The notes below the pieces were generated by a model that did no database searches, was not told where the DNA came from, and saw nothing but the letters and a program-made list of their open reading frames with translations. A program made the position numbers and the translations under genes. A DNA stretch of 64,000 bases from DATAOG01 sp963840925 (GTDB lineage: Bacteria; Pseudomonadota; Alphaproteobacteria; Geminicoccales; Geminicoccaceae), in assembly GCA_963840925.1 (NCBI GenBank), contig CAWJAY010000019.1, forward strand, positions 1 to 64,000, given 5' to 3'. This document shows positions 44,458-55,046 of this stretch, piece after piece. Position 1 is the stretch's first letter, and each line of letters starts with the position of its first letter.

Positions 44458-44774
44458 GCCGGGCCGGTCCCGCTGGCCGGCTCGAGGCCGCCATTGAGAA
44501 CCAGCGTGCGCAGCCGCTCGGCCGGGTACTCGGCCTCGAGGCGGGCGGCCGCGGCATCGGCCTCGCGCTCCAGATCTTCGCTGACGGCGGGCGCGACGGT
44601 CCGCCGCCATTCGCCCAGATAGGCATCGGTGTCGCGCAGGCCCGCGCGCATCGCCGCCCGGTCGATCGCCGCCTGGAAGCGGTCATCGAGCGGCCGCTTG
44701 GCGCTGCTGCGGCCGGCCTTGACGATCACCTGGGCGGGAATGTCGCGCCAGCACACGACGATCAGCTCGGCCAT
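44454..44774 (-). CDS. PF13769 (virulence factor family) protein
   Basis: A protein of 106 residues. The opening MAELIVVCWRDIPAQVIVKAGR followed by a Lys/Arg-rich stretch is characteristic of this short family, and AERLRTLVLNGGLEP closes it. No signal peptide or membrane segment. Despite the family name, its recurring place beside corrinoid and MeTr genes points to a role in one-carbon transfer, perhaps as a small subunit. It lies seven bases after the DUF1638 gene and overlaps the MeTr start. Confidence 0.83.
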   Translation of the reverse strand: MAELIVVCWRDIPAQVIVKAGRSSAKRPLDDRFQAAIDRAAMRAGLRDTDAYLGEWRRTVAPAVSEDLEREADAAAARLEAEYPAERLRTLVLNGGLEPASGTGPA

Positions 44775-44781
44775 GGAAGGG

Positions 44782-45384
44782 TCAGCTCGCCCGACGCAGG
44801 AAGTCGGCGAGGCCGCCATAGCCCGTGCTGCGCTGCTCGAAGGCGAGCCCGAGCCGCAGCGCTGCCGCCTTCGCCTGCCGCTCGAGCTCCGGATCGGCGC
44901 TTTGGGCGAGGTAGACGAGCTTCTCGTAGTTGCCGAAATAGAGCGGCAGCAGCTCGGGATGGCGGTCGAGGCCCAGGCCCTTGATCACCAGCGTCTCAAA
45001 ATGGCGTGCGAGATAGTCGGTGAGATAAAAGCAGGCCGGCTCGGCGTCATGCTCGGTCTCGAACCGATCGAGCCCGCGGTAGAACGCATAGCAGTGCGGC
45101 CCCGCGATCCGCTCGACGCCCTCCTCGGCCAGCACCCGGTCGAGCTCGCCGCCGGTGCCGCAGTCGCCGTACAGCACGAAGATGCGCTCGTAGTGCTTGC
45201 GCGCGGCCCGGATCTTGGCGCGCACCGCCGCCGCAATCCGCTCGGGCCGGTTGTGCAGCTTTGCCGGCAGGCAGGCGAGCTCCATCTGCCGCCAGCCGTT
45301 GCGCTCGATCAGCGCCAGGACCTCGCGGGCGAGCGCCCCGCAGGCGATCAGCAGCGTCTTCGGCAACGTCGGGGGCGGCGCCAT
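44782..45384 (-). CDS. DUF1638 domain-containing protein
   Basis: A protein of 200 residues of PF07796. Typical segments are TLLIACGALAREVLALI, LACLPAKLHNRPERIAAAV, FVLYGDCGTGGELDRVL and VERIAGPHCYAFYRGL. Conserved Cys and His residues (ACGAL, YGDCGTGG, GPHCYAFY) suggest metal or cofactor binding. The family is found almost only with corrinoid methyltransferase genes. The ATG at 45384 is favoured over an Arg-rich upstream extension; it lies ten bases after the corrinoid gene stop. Confidence 0.86.
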   Translation of the reverse strand: MAPPPTLPKTLLIACGALAREVLALIERNGWRQMELACLPAKLHNRPERIAAAVRAKIRAARKHYERIFVLYGDCGTGGELDRVLAEEGVERIAGPHCYAFYRGLDRFETEHDAEPACFYLTDYLARHFETLVIKGLGLDRHPELLPLYFGNYEKLVYLAQSADPELERQAKAAALRLGLAFEQRSTGYGGLADFLRRAS

Positions 45385-45394
45385 GAACACCCGC

Positions 45395-46105
<711 letters not shown>

Positions 46106-46301
46106 CGCGGCTTCCTACCAACGCCCGGTGGTCGCCACCGAGCCGATCGCGTCCGGGCTCAAATAGGTTTGGCACCGCCACCGAGCTTGTGCTCCGACGA
46201 CCAGCACTAGCGCAAATACGACACGCTGCCAATCCAGCACAGGCCTTGCGGTTCAGTCGATTAGGCGCCGGCGCTCGCCCAGGGGTAGAGGCAGCGCGGG
46301 C

Positions 46302-46931
46302 TCACTCCTGCCCGCGCATCACCTTGGCGACCGCCCGGCCGTCGGGCTCGCCGCTCGCCTCGAGCGCCGCGATCACGCCGGCGCGATCGGCGGCGGTTCG
46401 GTTCTGATTGAGCTTTCGCTTGCCGTCCAGGCGCGCAATCTCGATCTCGAACGCGACCACGCCGCGCCTGAGCGCGGCCAGGCTCGGCGCTGCGACCTCG
46501 GCGATCGACCAGGGCGGCTTCGGTGCCAGGCCCGCTTCCATCGTCCGGGTCAGCCGGGCCAGCGCCTCGGTCACGGCCGCCTCGTCCTCGAGGATGCGGG
46601 GTACCCCATAAGCGTGGACCGCGAGATAGTTCCAGGTCGGGACGAGGCCGCGGCTCGCGTACCAGTCGGGCGAGACGTAGACGTGCGGCCCCTGGAAGAT
46701 CGCCAGGATCTCCTGACCTCCCGCGAACCGCGACCAGATCGGGTTGGGGCGCGCGACGTGCGCGATCAGCGTGCCGAGCGCGCCGCGGTCCCGATCGAGC
46801 ACGAAGGGCAGATGCGCCGCCTCCAGCGGCCCGTCGGCGGCGATCAGGATGCCGAAGTTGTAGGCCTCGATCAGGTCCTGGAGCGCGGCCGTGGCGCCGT
46901 CCGGAAACGCGAACGGCTTGGGGATGTACAT
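46302..46931 (-). CDS. FMN-binding negative transcriptional regulator, PaiB family
   Basis: A protein of 209 residues of PF04299. The start MYIPKPFAF and the segments AAHLPFVLDRDRGALGTLIAHVARPNP, ILAIFQGPHVYVSPDWYA, VPTWNYLAVHAYG and KRKLNQNRTAADRAGVI are all typical. The fold is a split-barrel flavin binder. PaiB in Bacillus represses sporulation and protease genes with PaiA, but most proteobacterial members are uncharacterised. It lies eight bases downstream of the DapA family gene and probably shares its transcript. Confidence 0.9.
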   Translation of the reverse strand: MYIPKPFAFPDGATAALQDLIEAYNFGILIAADGPLEAAHLPFVLDRDRGALGTLIAHVARPNPIWSRFAGGQEILAIFQGPHVYVSPDWYASRGLVPTWNYLAVHAYGVPRILEDEAAVTEALARLTRTMEAGLAPKPPWSIAEVAAPSLAALRRGVVAFEIEIARLDGKRKLNQNRTAADRAGVIAALEASGEPDGRAVAKVMRGQE

Positions 46932-46938
46932 CGTCCGC

Positions 46939-47891
46939 TCAGAAGTCGGGCGCCTGCCAGCCGGCCGCGGCCAATTCGCTCGCCAGCGCCCGGGCTTCGA
47001 CGTCCGGCAGCGGCAGGAACGGCGGCCGGACCCGGCGCCAGGCCGGATCGGCGCGCCAGTCGGCGAGCAGATGCTTCATCACCGGGATCAGCGGCCGCAG
47101 CTGGAGGATCTTGCGGACCGTGGTCAGCGCCTCCTGCTGCGCCTCGAGCCCGTGCTCGCCGGCATGGTAATCGTCGTAGAGCGTCCGGATCGCGCCGGGG
47201 TTGACGTTGCACGACGCGCTGATGCAGCCGGCCCCGCCCGCCTTGAGCCCGGCCAGCAGCATGGTCTCGGCGCCCGGGAAGATCGCGAGTTCCGGGAAAA
47301 CGGTCGAGCAGCAGCCGGGTGTTCTGCCAGTCGCCGGAGCTGTCCTTGACGCCGGCCAGCGTGTCCGGATAACGGCGCTGCAGACGCTCGATCAGGCCAG
47401 CCGTGATCGGGACCCCGGACAGGCGCGGGAAGTGGTAAAGGTAGAGCTTGAACCGATCGGTGCCAACTCTTTGAATCACTTGATCGAAGCTCGCGAACAA
47501 AGCGTCGTCGGACGGGTCCTTGTAGTAGAATGGCGGCAGCATCAGCACGCCAGCCACGCCCTGCGCCAGCGCGTGCCGGGTCAGCTCGACGCTGTCGGTC
47601 AGCGCGCAGCAGCCGGTGCCGACCAGAAGGCGCTCGCGCGGCAGCCCGGCCGCCAGCACCGTTTCCAGGAACTCCAATCCGCTCCGCGACCGAGAACGAA
47701 TTGGCTTCGCCCGTGGTCCCGAACAGCACCAGGCCATGGCAGCCGGCGCGCAGCAGCCAACCGGCATGGCGGCCCAGGCGGTCCGCGTCCGGCCTGAGAT
47801 CGGCATCGAGCGGGGTCAGCGCCGGGCACCAGACCCCGTTGAGCTCGCCGACGCCGGCCCCGGTCCGCTCCGCCACTGCCATCGCCGCCAT
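46939..47891 (-). CDS. Dihydrodipicolinate synthase family protein, two frameshifts
   Basis: A class I aldolase of the DapA/NanA superfamily, about 317 residues when joined. Visible pieces are NGVWCPALTPLDADLRPD, GLVLFGTTGEANSFSVAER, VGTGCCALTDSVELTRHAL, the YHFPRLSG strand with its catalytic Tyr, AGVKDSSGDWQNT with the Schiff-base Lys, and GGAGCISASCNVNPGA. Phase changes occur near 47683 (after SVAER) and near 47296 (one extra T in a TTTT run before PELAIFPGAE). The ATG at 47891 has GGAGG seven bases upstream. The GCCALTD form, in place of GTGS-type loops, and the absence of nearby lysine genes suggest a sugar-acid or pyruvate aldolase, not true DapA. Confidence 0.86.
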
Positions 47892-48029
47892 GGCTCTGCC
47901 TCCGCTGCTGCCCAGGCTGCCTTCGCACGCCGGCGAATTCGTTGCAAGGCTCGCGCGCCGGCGGCCCGCTTGTCGGGCTTGCCTCCGGCGTCGTAGGAGG
48001 GTCGCCGGGTCGTCTGGTCCGCGGATGCG

Positions 48030-49265
48030 ATGAGAAGACAGGCCGCCAACATCGCCGCAGTTGCGGCCGCCCTGCTGCTGGCGCTGGCCCTGCTCGAGGC
48101 CGCCCTGCGCCTGTGGCCCGGCCTGATCGCCGAGGCGGTGCTCGCCAACTTCGAGCAACCGCTGCAGCGCGAGCTTGCGGCCCGGCTCGATTTGCCGCTC
48201 AAGCAGGCGCGCCGGTGTCTGGCGCCGGCCGAGCGCAGCGATCATGGGCCGGAGCTCTGCCTGATCGCGCCCGACATGCGCTTTCGGATGCCCCTCGATC
48301 CGCCCGATCTGGCCGCGGGCGCGCAGGCCGTCATGGCCCACGACGGCAAAGGCTTCTGCAATCCGCCGGCCAAGGCGGAGCGGCCGCGGGCGACGATCGT
48401 GAGCGTCGGCGATTCCTTCACCTGGTGCACCGTCCTGCCGCCCGAGGCGACCTTCACCGCCCGCCTGGAGAGCATGCTCGGCGAGCCGACCTACAACCTC
48501 GGCGTGCCAGGGATCGGGCCCTACGAATATCTCGAGATCCTGCGCCGGTTCGGGCTGCCGCTGGCGCCGCGCCTGGTGCTGTTCAACATCTACGAAGGCA
48601 ATGACCTGCGCGACGCCGACCGGTTCGCCGACGAACTTGCCACTCCGTCCTCCGACGTGAGCCGCGAGCGCGCCGAGCGGCGCTCGCCCGGCGAAGCGCT
48701 GATCGGACGGAGCTACGCGCTGAACTTCATCGCCGGCGCGACCGAGCATCTGGTCGACCAGTGGCGCCCGCAGCAGCTCGACTTCCGCTACCAGGTCGAC
48801 AGCCGGCAGGGCAAAGTCCTGATGAATGCCGGCCAGACCGATCGCGACGAGGTCAAATACGCCCGCCGCCTGCGGACCGGCGAGATCGGCCTCGCGCTGT
48901 GGGATCGGGCCTTCGCCGACCTCGCAGCGCTGGCCGGGGCAGAAGGCTTCATCGCGGTCGTCAGCTACATTCCGGCCGCCTACACCGCCCACGCGGCGAG
49001 CGTCGACTTCGTCGACCCCTCGATCGGCCCGGACCTCGCCGCGATGAGCCAGACCCAGCGCAGCTACCTGCGCCAGCTGTGCGCGGCCCACCACCTCGTC
49101 TTCATCGACCTCGCCGAGCCGATCCAGGCGGCGATGCCCGGCTCGGAGCTCGCCTACTTCCCCGCCAACCTTCACCTCACGGCCAGCGGGCACCAGCTCA
49201 TCGCGAGCGCGCTGGCGCCCCGCCTGAAGGAGCTGCTCGCGTCGCCGCCCGCGCCGGCGCGTTAA
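48030..49265 (+). CDS. SGNH/GDSL hydrolase-like membrane-anchored protein
   Basis: A protein of 411 residues. One N-terminal membrane helix (IAAVAAALLLALALLEAAL) places the rest outside the cytoplasmic membrane. The SGNH fold has block I VSVGDSFTWCTVLPPE with the nucleophile Ser, a block III-like NIYEGNDLRDADRF with Asn and Asp, and a final NLHLTASGHQLIASAL in which His supplies the base. Proteins of this shape de-acylate or acetylate polysaccharides. It is divergent from the DapA family gene and followed by the oxygenase-like gene after 238 bases with nothing recognisable in it. Confidence 0.8.
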   Translation: MRRQAANIAAVAAALLLALALLEAALRLWPGLIAEAVLANFEQPLQRELAARLDLPLKQARRCLAPAERSDHGPELCLIAPDMRFRMPLDPPDLAAGAQAVMAHDGKGFCNPPAKAERPRATIVSVGDSFTWCTVLPPEATFTARLESMLGEPTYNLGVPGIGPYEYLEILRRFGLPLAPRLVLFNIYEGNDLRDADRFADELATPSSDVSRERAERRSPGEALIGRSYALNFIAGATEHLVDQWRPQQLDFRYQVDSRQGKVLMNAGQTDRDEVKYARRLRTGEIGLALWDRAFADLAALAGAEGFIAVVSYIPAAYTAHAASVDFVDPSIGPDLAAMSQTQRSYLRQLCAAHHLVFIDLAEPIQAAMPGSELAYFPANLHLTASGHQLIASALAPRLKELLASPPAPAR

Positions 49266-49503
49266 CGGCTCGCTATCGCCCCCCGTGCTAATCCTGCGGC
49301 CGCGCCCGCTCCGGCACGGCCGCCACGGGCGCCCTCACCGAGCCGCCGCGGCTCAGGCGCGCGCAGCGTTAACGCATATTCGGGGGCGCTGGATCGCCAA
49401 CCTTGGCCGACCCCCGGCAAGCCCCGCTCAGAGTAAATTGACCCCCCTTGTCTCTTCGACCCGGAAGCACGAGCGGCATCGCTCACAAAGATCAGGTGTG
49501 AAC

Positions 49504-50553
49504 ATGCAGGCGGACGCGGTTTGGCGGATCCCGGATCCGGACTACGACGACCATCCGGCCTACGGTCGGCTATTCGGGCGGCCGCGGCTGGCGGACCGGC
49601 TGCGCGCGCTGGCCAAGCTGCTACCGCTTCTTGGCGCCTACGCCGCGTACGATGTGCTGAGCCGGCTGCGCCGCCGGCCGGCGCCGGCCGCGGCCGCCGC
49701 CAAGTCCCCCGTGTTCGAGGCGCTGGAGCGTGACGGCGTGACCGCGCTCCGCCTGGCGCCGGCCGACATGCAGGCGATCCAGGCCGCGCTCGCGCCGTCG
49801 ATGGCGACCTTACGCGCCAAGCTCGCCGATCCGGCCGGGGCCGTGGCGACGACGCCGGCCTCTGGAGCCGCCGGGCTCGCGGGCCTCAAGCACCAGAACG
49901 CGCTCAGCGCGCTGCACAAGCAGCTGAACCCGTACAGCTCGGACAACGAGCTGTTCATTCACGAGGGCGACGCGCCCGCGGTCTTCGAGGCCCTGCGCGC
50001 CGCGATGCGCAGCCAGGGCGTGCTCGAGGCCGCCAGCCGCTATCAGGGCAAGGCGCTCGACGTCCGCTTCCTCAAGCTCGCGATCAACCACGCCGTCGAC
50101 CACTGGTGGCGGGCGCCGTTCGCCGACGTCGGCCTCGACGAGCCGCCGGCGATCTCGATGCATGTCGACCATCTCTGGACCACCAAGGCGATCCTTTACC
50201 TCAGCCCGGTCGGGCCGGACAACGGGCCGTTCTGCTACTGCCTGGGCACCAATCATCTGCGGATCGGCTGGCTCGAGGGCGCGGCGCGCCGGGCCAACGA
50301 CCGGATCGACCTCTCGTCCTGCGCGCCCGACCGCCGCCGGCTGTTCCACGCGCTGCCCAGGCGCCTGCGCCGCAAGGCCAAGTTCGGCAACGACCTGGAG
50401 CAGGACCATCCCGAGGTCGCTCGGCTGCTGGCGAGCGAACGCCGGTTCACCAGCGCCGATGGCGACCTGATCCTGTTCGACGATCGCGGCATCCACCGCG
50501 GCGGTCTGGTCGAGGCCGGCGAGCGCTACATGCTGCAGATCCGGCTCGGCTGA
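49504..50553 (+). CDS. Fe(II)/2-oxoglutarate-dependent oxygenase-like protein (phytanoyl-CoA dioxygenase-like)
   Basis: A protein of 349 residues; AGGTG lies about five bases before the ATG. The double-stranded beta-helix facial triad is visible: HxD as His220 and Asp222 in SMHVDHLW, the distal His331 in GIHRGGLVEAGER, and the 2-oxoglutarate-binding Arg347 in LQIRLG at the very end. The N-terminal 130 residues, with an Ala/Pro-rich linker near 60-75 and an amphipathic stretch (LAKLLPLLGAYAAYDVLSRL), are not part of the known fold. The substrate is unknown. I recognise the fold from the motifs, not a close homologue. Confidence 0.7.
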   Translation: MQADAVWRIPDPDYDDHPAYGRLFGRPRLADRLRALAKLLPLLGAYAAYDVLSRLRRRPAPAAAAAKSPVFEALERDGVTALRLAPADMQAIQAALAPSMATLRAKLADPAGAVATTPASGAAGLAGLKHQNALSALHKQLNPYSSDNELFIHEGDAPAVFEALRAAMRSQGVLEAASRYQGKALDVRFLKLAINHAVDHWWRAPFADVGLDEPPAISMHVDHLWTTKAILYLSPVGPDNGPFCYCLGTNHLRIGWLEGAARRANDRIDLSSCAPDRRRLFHALPRRLRRKAKFGNDLEQDHPEVARLLASERRFTSADGDLILFDDRGIHRGGLVEAGERYMLQIRLG

Positions 50554-50651
50554 GCCGGCGCGGGCCGGCCGGGCTCTGCCAGCGGACCCGCTTGCCGCCC
50601 CGCGACCAACCGGGATGGTCGCGGGCGGCGAGTCGGGCTACAGCTCCGGTC

Positions 50652-51840
50652 ATGGCTGCGCGCGATCAGGCATCTCCGGGCGACCGGCTCCGGGCCCGCT
50701 ACCAGGCGGCGCGCGCCGAAGGCGGGCTGCAGCCCGATCCGGCGCAGCTGCACGTCATTGAGCGCCTGGCAGCGCTCGCGGACGCGCTGACCGGCTACGC
50801 GCCGGCCGCGCCGCGCCGGGCCTGGCTCGATCGCCTGCGTGCGCGCGCCGGCCGGCCCGAGCCGCCCCGGGGGCTGTACATCCACGGCCCGGTCGGGCGC
50901 GGCAAGTCGATGCTGATGGACCTGTTCTTCGCGATGGCACCTGCCCGGGCCAAGCGCCGGGTCCACTTCCATGCCTTCATGCTCGAGGTCCATGGCCGCC
51001 TCGACCGGGAGCGCCGCCAGGCGGGCGCCGGGCAGGACCCGCTGGCGCAGCTCGCGGACGCGTTGCTCGAGCGCGCCCGGCTGCTCTGCTTCGACGAGTT
51101 CCACGTCCAGAACATCGCTGATGCGATGATCCTCGGCCGGCTGTTCGAGGCGCTGCTCGAGCGCGGCGCCGTGATCGTGCTGACCTCGAACTTCGCCCCC
51201 GACCGGCTCTATGAGGGCGGCCTGAACCGCGACCGCTTCCTGCCGTTCATCGCACTGCTGCGAAGCCCGGCTCGAGGTGATCGGCCTTGATGGCGTCAGG
51301 GACTACCGCCTGGACGGGCCGGACGACGCTGAGGGCTATCATCATCCGCTCGGCCCCACGACCGAAGCGAAGCTCGCCCGCGCGTTTGCCCGGCTGACCC
51401 GCGCTGCCCCGGCCGCGGCCGAGGTGATCGAGGTCGGCAGCCGCCGGCTGGAAGTGCCCAAGGCCGCCGCGGGTGTCGCCTGGTTCGACTTCGAAGCGCT
51501 CTGCGAGCAGCCGCTCGGCGCCGCCGACTACCTGGCGCTGACCGGGCGCTACCATACCCTTCTGCTGTCCGGCGTCCCGCGGCTGACCCCGAGCGGCGCA
51601 GCCAGGCGCGCCGCTTCATGACGCTGGTCGATGCGCTCTACGACCGCCGGGTCAACCTGATCATCGGCGCCGAGGCGCCGGCGGCCGAGCTCTACCCCGC
51701 CGGCGAGGGCGCCTTCGAGTTCCAGCGCACCGTCAGCCGGCTGGCCGAGATGCGGAGCCAGGCCTACCTCGAGAGCCCGCCGCGCGCCGGCGAGCATCCG
51801 GGCTTCACGCCCGTTCGCGCTGACCAGCGATTTGATCTGA
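50652..51840 (+). CDS. zapE: Cell division protein ZapE (AFG1-like ATPase), frameshifted
   Basis: A P-loop ATPase that acts on the Z-ring; about 395 residues when repaired. Walker A is GLYIHGPVGRGKSMLMDLFF, followed by HFHAFMLEVHGRL, Walker B ARLLCFDEFHVQNIADAMIL and VLTSNFAPDRLYEGGLNRDRFLPFI. The phase changes near 51270 (before LEVIGLDGVRDYRL), near 51600 (before FMTLVDALYDRRV) and near 51812, after which the usual ending FALTSDLI with a TGA at 51840 is found. The start ATG at 50652 precedes AARDQASPGDRLRARYQ. Three breaks in one conserved gene make sequence error likely. Confidence 0.88.
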
Positions 51841-51853
51841 ACGCTAGGACCGC

Positions 51854-52572
51854 TCAGCAGCCCAGCTGGTCGGCGAGGTCGAGAAAATCAGCGGCGACCA
51901 CGTCGAAGTCATGCTCGGCGCGCAGGTCGCTGGTCTGGCCGGGCCGTGCTCGGTCGGGCGCGCGACGAAGGCGGTGCGGAAGCCCGCAGGCGCGCGCCGC
52001 CACGAGGTCGCCGTTGTGGGCCGCGACCATCAAGCAGGCGGCGGGCGGCAGGCCCAGGTAGTCGGCGGTGCGCAGATAGGCCTCGGGCAGTGGCTTGTAG
52101 GCGCGCGCGACCTCGGCGCCGAGGATCGCGTCCCACGGCAGGCCGCCGTGGCGGGCGAGGTTGACCATCAGCGCGACGTTGCCGTTGGAGAGCGTGGCGA
52201 GGATGTAGCGGCGCTTCAGCCGGGTCAGGCCGGCGACCACGTCGGGCCAGGGGTCGAGCCGGTGCCAGGCGCGGTTGAGATGCTCGAGCTCGGCCTCGGG
52301 GAGCCCGCCGAGGCCGAGCTCGTCGAGCACCGCCAAGAGGTTCTCGCGGTGCAGATCGTCGAGCTTGGCCCACGGCCGGCGGCCGCTGCGCACCGCCTCC
52401 ATCGCCGGCTGGTAGCGCGCGCGCCAGCGGTCGGCGACGCGCGCGCCAGTCGCGCTGCTGGCTCGCGCCCGCCGAGGACCGCGCGCGAGCTCGCGCGCGA
52501 CGCTCGCCGCGCCAGTCGACCACGGTGCCGAACACGTCGAACGTCAAGCGCCTGGACCTCGTCCGGGCTCAT
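51854..52572 (-). CDS. HAD family hydrolase, haloacid dehalogenase type II, frameshifted
   Basis: About 239 residues when repaired. The start MSPDEVQAL leads, after a phase change near 52545, into the nucleophile motif LTFDVFGTVVDWRG; two or more further shifts before 52400 link to ARYQPAMEAV. From there the frame is clean: PWAKLDDLHRENLLAVLDEL, LATLSNGNVALMVNLARHGGLPWD (motif II Ser/Asn), the Lys in ARAYKPLPEAYL and MVAAHNGDLVAARACGL. The motifs match L-2-haloacid dehalogenases, though many such proteins hydrolyse phosphates. Its ATG overlaps the stop of the MaoC gene (ATGA). Confidence 0.8.
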
Positions 52573-53061
52573 GCGCTCGTCTCCGGTCGGCGGCTGCGGT
52601 GGGCTCCTGCGCGGCCGCTCGCGGGACAGCAGCGTCGGCGACGAAGGCTCAGGACCTCTTCCCCTCTGGTTCTGATTGACCATCACCGAGCGCAGCCGGA
52701 CGATGCCGCGATCGGGCTTCGAGCGCGAGGGCCTGACCTCGAGGATCTCGAGCCTGGCCTCGAGCGTGTCGCCCGGGCGCACGGGCTTGAGCCAGCGCAG
52801 CTCGTCGATGCCGGGCGAGCCCATCGCCGCCGCGCGGCCGAGCATGCCATCGACGAACAGGCGCATGAAGACGCAGACCGTGTGCCAGCCGCTCGCGATC
52901 AGGCCGCCATAGATCGAGGCGTCGGCGGCTGCCTCGTCGAGATGGAACGGCTGCGGGTCCCATTCGCGCGCGAAGGCCACGATCTCGTCGCGCCCGAGCG
53001 TGCGCCGGCCGAGGTGATGGACCTGGCCCGGGGCCAGATCGTCGAGATGGATCTCGGGCAT
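52569..53061 (-). CDS. MaoC family dehydratase, frameshifted near the C-terminus
   Basis: A hot-dog-fold hydratase/dehydratase, roughly 160 residues. The start MPEIHLDDLAPGQVHHLG, the hydratase-2 motif EWDPQPFHLDEAAADASIYGG with Asp and His, then ASGWHTVCVFMRLFVDGML, and DELRWLKPVRPGDTLEARLEI are characteristic. After VNQNQRG the frame shifts by one base near 52668 and then runs to a TGA overlapping the HAD start. The natural substrate is probably an enoyl-CoA or related thioester. The MaoC-HAD pair is leftward and probably one transcript. Confidence 0.82.
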
Positions 53062-53381
53062 GGCGTCGTGGTCCACGGCGAAGGTCCGACGAAAGTGTCC
53101 CCCTGCGCATAGCGGCTGCGTCCCAGCCCGGCAAGGCTTGGCGGCCGGCCGGCGCACCGCGGGCGGCGTGCGATTGCAGGCCAGTCGTCGTGGCCAGTGC
53201 ACTTAAGTAATGGTTACGGTTTGACTTCGACGGTGTAACAGGCAGTCGACGGAATATTTACGTCTGGTTAATTGAGCCATGCCAGCTGTTTGACTGGCGT
53301 GTCGCGCCCGCTGCGGCGAGCCGGACCGGCGATGCCGTTGGAGCCGCGCCCGCGCGGCCCGTGCCACGGAGGGTGGCGGCG
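53062..53381. other. Intergenic region between divergent MaoC and TadG-like genes
   Basis: About 320 bases without a supported gene. The part from 53200 to 53275 is markedly A+T-rich for this genome and contains TTGACT near 53221, AATATTTAC near 53251 and GGTTAATTGA near 53266. It most likely holds promoters for the pilus-like genes to the right. GGAGG at 53368 serves as ribosome binding site for the next gene. Confidence 0.4.
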
Positions 53382-55015
53382 ATGAGCGAGCACTGGGGCA
53401 GCTGGCGTGCCGACCTGCGCTCCTGGTCGGGGACCAGCGCGGCGCGGTCATGGTGATCGTCGGGCTGGCGATCATCCCGCTGTTCGCGATGATCGGCCTC
53501 GCGATCGACGCCGGCCGCGGCTACATGCTGAAGTCCAAGCTGTCCTACGCGATCGATGCCGCGGGCCTGGCGGGCGGCCGCGCGTTCGACGACCGACCTG
53601 CGCGAGACAGGACATCGACGATGTTCTTCGACGCCAATTTCCCGCCCGGCTACATGGGCGCGGTGCTCGCGCCCGGCCATCCGATGGTGACCTTCGACGA
53701 CGAGGAGAGCACGATCACGATCGAGGCCACCGCGACCATCCCGACCCGGTTCATGAGCGTCGCCGGCGATCCACGAGATGTCGGTCTCGGCGCGCACCGT
53801 GATCAAGCGCGAGCTGCAGGGCATGGAGCTGGTCCTGGTGATGGACAATACCGGCTCGATGCGCGGCAACGGCGGCAAGATCGACGCGATGAAGGAGGCC
53901 GCGAGCCGAGCTGATCGACATCCTCTACGGCGGCCGCGACGAGGTCGAGAACTTCTACGTCGGCCTCGTGCCCTACGCCGCGACGGTCAACATCGGCGAC
54001 CCAGCACGAGCGACTGGCTGACCGGCTACGACGCCGACGACTTCGCGCCGACCACCTGGAAGGGCTGCGTCGAGGCGCGCGACTATCCCAACGACAGCAA
54101 CGACGCGACGCCCGCGACGAGGAGGCCTGGACGCCGTTCCTGTGGGAGACCACGCTCCGCAAGTACTGGAGCGACGGCTACTACGGCGCCGGCAACCCCA
54201 ACGTCAACGACGGCAACGGCGACGGCCTGGACGAGACGGCAACCCGTTTCCTGGTCGGCGACAACGAGTGGGATCCGGCCGGCCCGGAGTCGGCGCTCAA
54301 GCTCGACAACGACCTCTACCAGAACGAAGGCACCGGCCCCAACCTCGGCTGCCCGCCGGCGATCACGCCGCTGATCACCAGCAAGGCGCACGTGCTCGCC
54401 GCGATCGACGAGATGGGGCCCTGGCACCGCGGCGGCACGATGGCCAACCTCGGCCTCGCCTGGGGCTGGCGGGTGCTGTCGCCGGAGTGGCGCGGCCTGT
54501 GGGGCGGCGACACGCCGGAGGAGCTGCCGCTCGACTACCACACCCCCAACATGCACAAGGTCATCATCCTGCTGACCGACGGCAACAACGAGTGGTACGA
54601 CTGGCCGGGCACCAACTGACAGCAACTGCGGCAACCGCAGCCCCTACATGGGCCTGCCCGGCACAGAACAGCTATCGCCAGCGGCGTGTGCAACACCTAC
54701 GCCGGCTATTTCCCGGGCGCCGACTACACCGCCTACGGCCGCCTCAACGAAGGGCGCCTCGGCACCACCAACAAGGGCGCGGCGAACGGCCGTGGTCAAC
54801 GACCGCATGCTCGAGCTGTGCGCGGCGATGAAGGCGCAGGACATCATCATGTACACGATCACCTTCCAGGTCAGCAGCACCGACCACGCCAGAACCTGTA
54901 CCGCAGCTGCGCGACCGACAGCGACCACTACTTCAACTCGCCGAGCAACAGCCAGCTCGAGGAGGCGTTCGAGCAGATCGCCGACGAGCTGAGCAACCTG
55001 CGGATCGCCGAGTGA
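53382..55015 (+). CDS. TadG-like pilus assembly protein with von Willebrand factor A domain, heavily frameshifted
   Basis: Roughly 540 residues in at least three interleaved phases with seven or more breaks. The N-terminal Tad-like segment DQRGAVMVIVGLAIIPLFAMIGLAIDAGR and SKLSYAIDAAGLAGGRAFDD anchor it in the membrane. A VWA domain follows with a MIDAS-type ELVLVMDNTGSMRGNGGKIDAMKEA and later HKVIILLTDGNNEW, where Asp coordinates metal. An insert NPNVNDGNGDGLDET is acidic. The end AFEQIADELSNLRIAE is complete. The fragments keep order and spacing, which suggests errors in a single intact gene, though a decaying gene cannot be excluded. Confidence 0.78.
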
Positions 55016-55046
55016 GCGGCGCGGCGCGAGCAGCGGAGGTCCGACC

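Noticed and set aside
46106..46301. Cobalamin riboswitch before the corrinoid operon
   Set aside because: The region is short and shows no recognisable B12-box such as GCCACTG in the correct strand and setting.
47124..49193. A long minus-strand frame antisense to the SGNH gene
   Set aside because: Its left part is the DapA family gene in one phase; the rest is the shadow of the plus-strand SGNH protein, which has a full motif set and membrane anchor.
53221..53256. Sigma-70 promoter formed by TTGACT and AATATT
   Set aside because: The spacing between the two elements is well over 20 bases, so they cannot be a standard -35/-10 pair.
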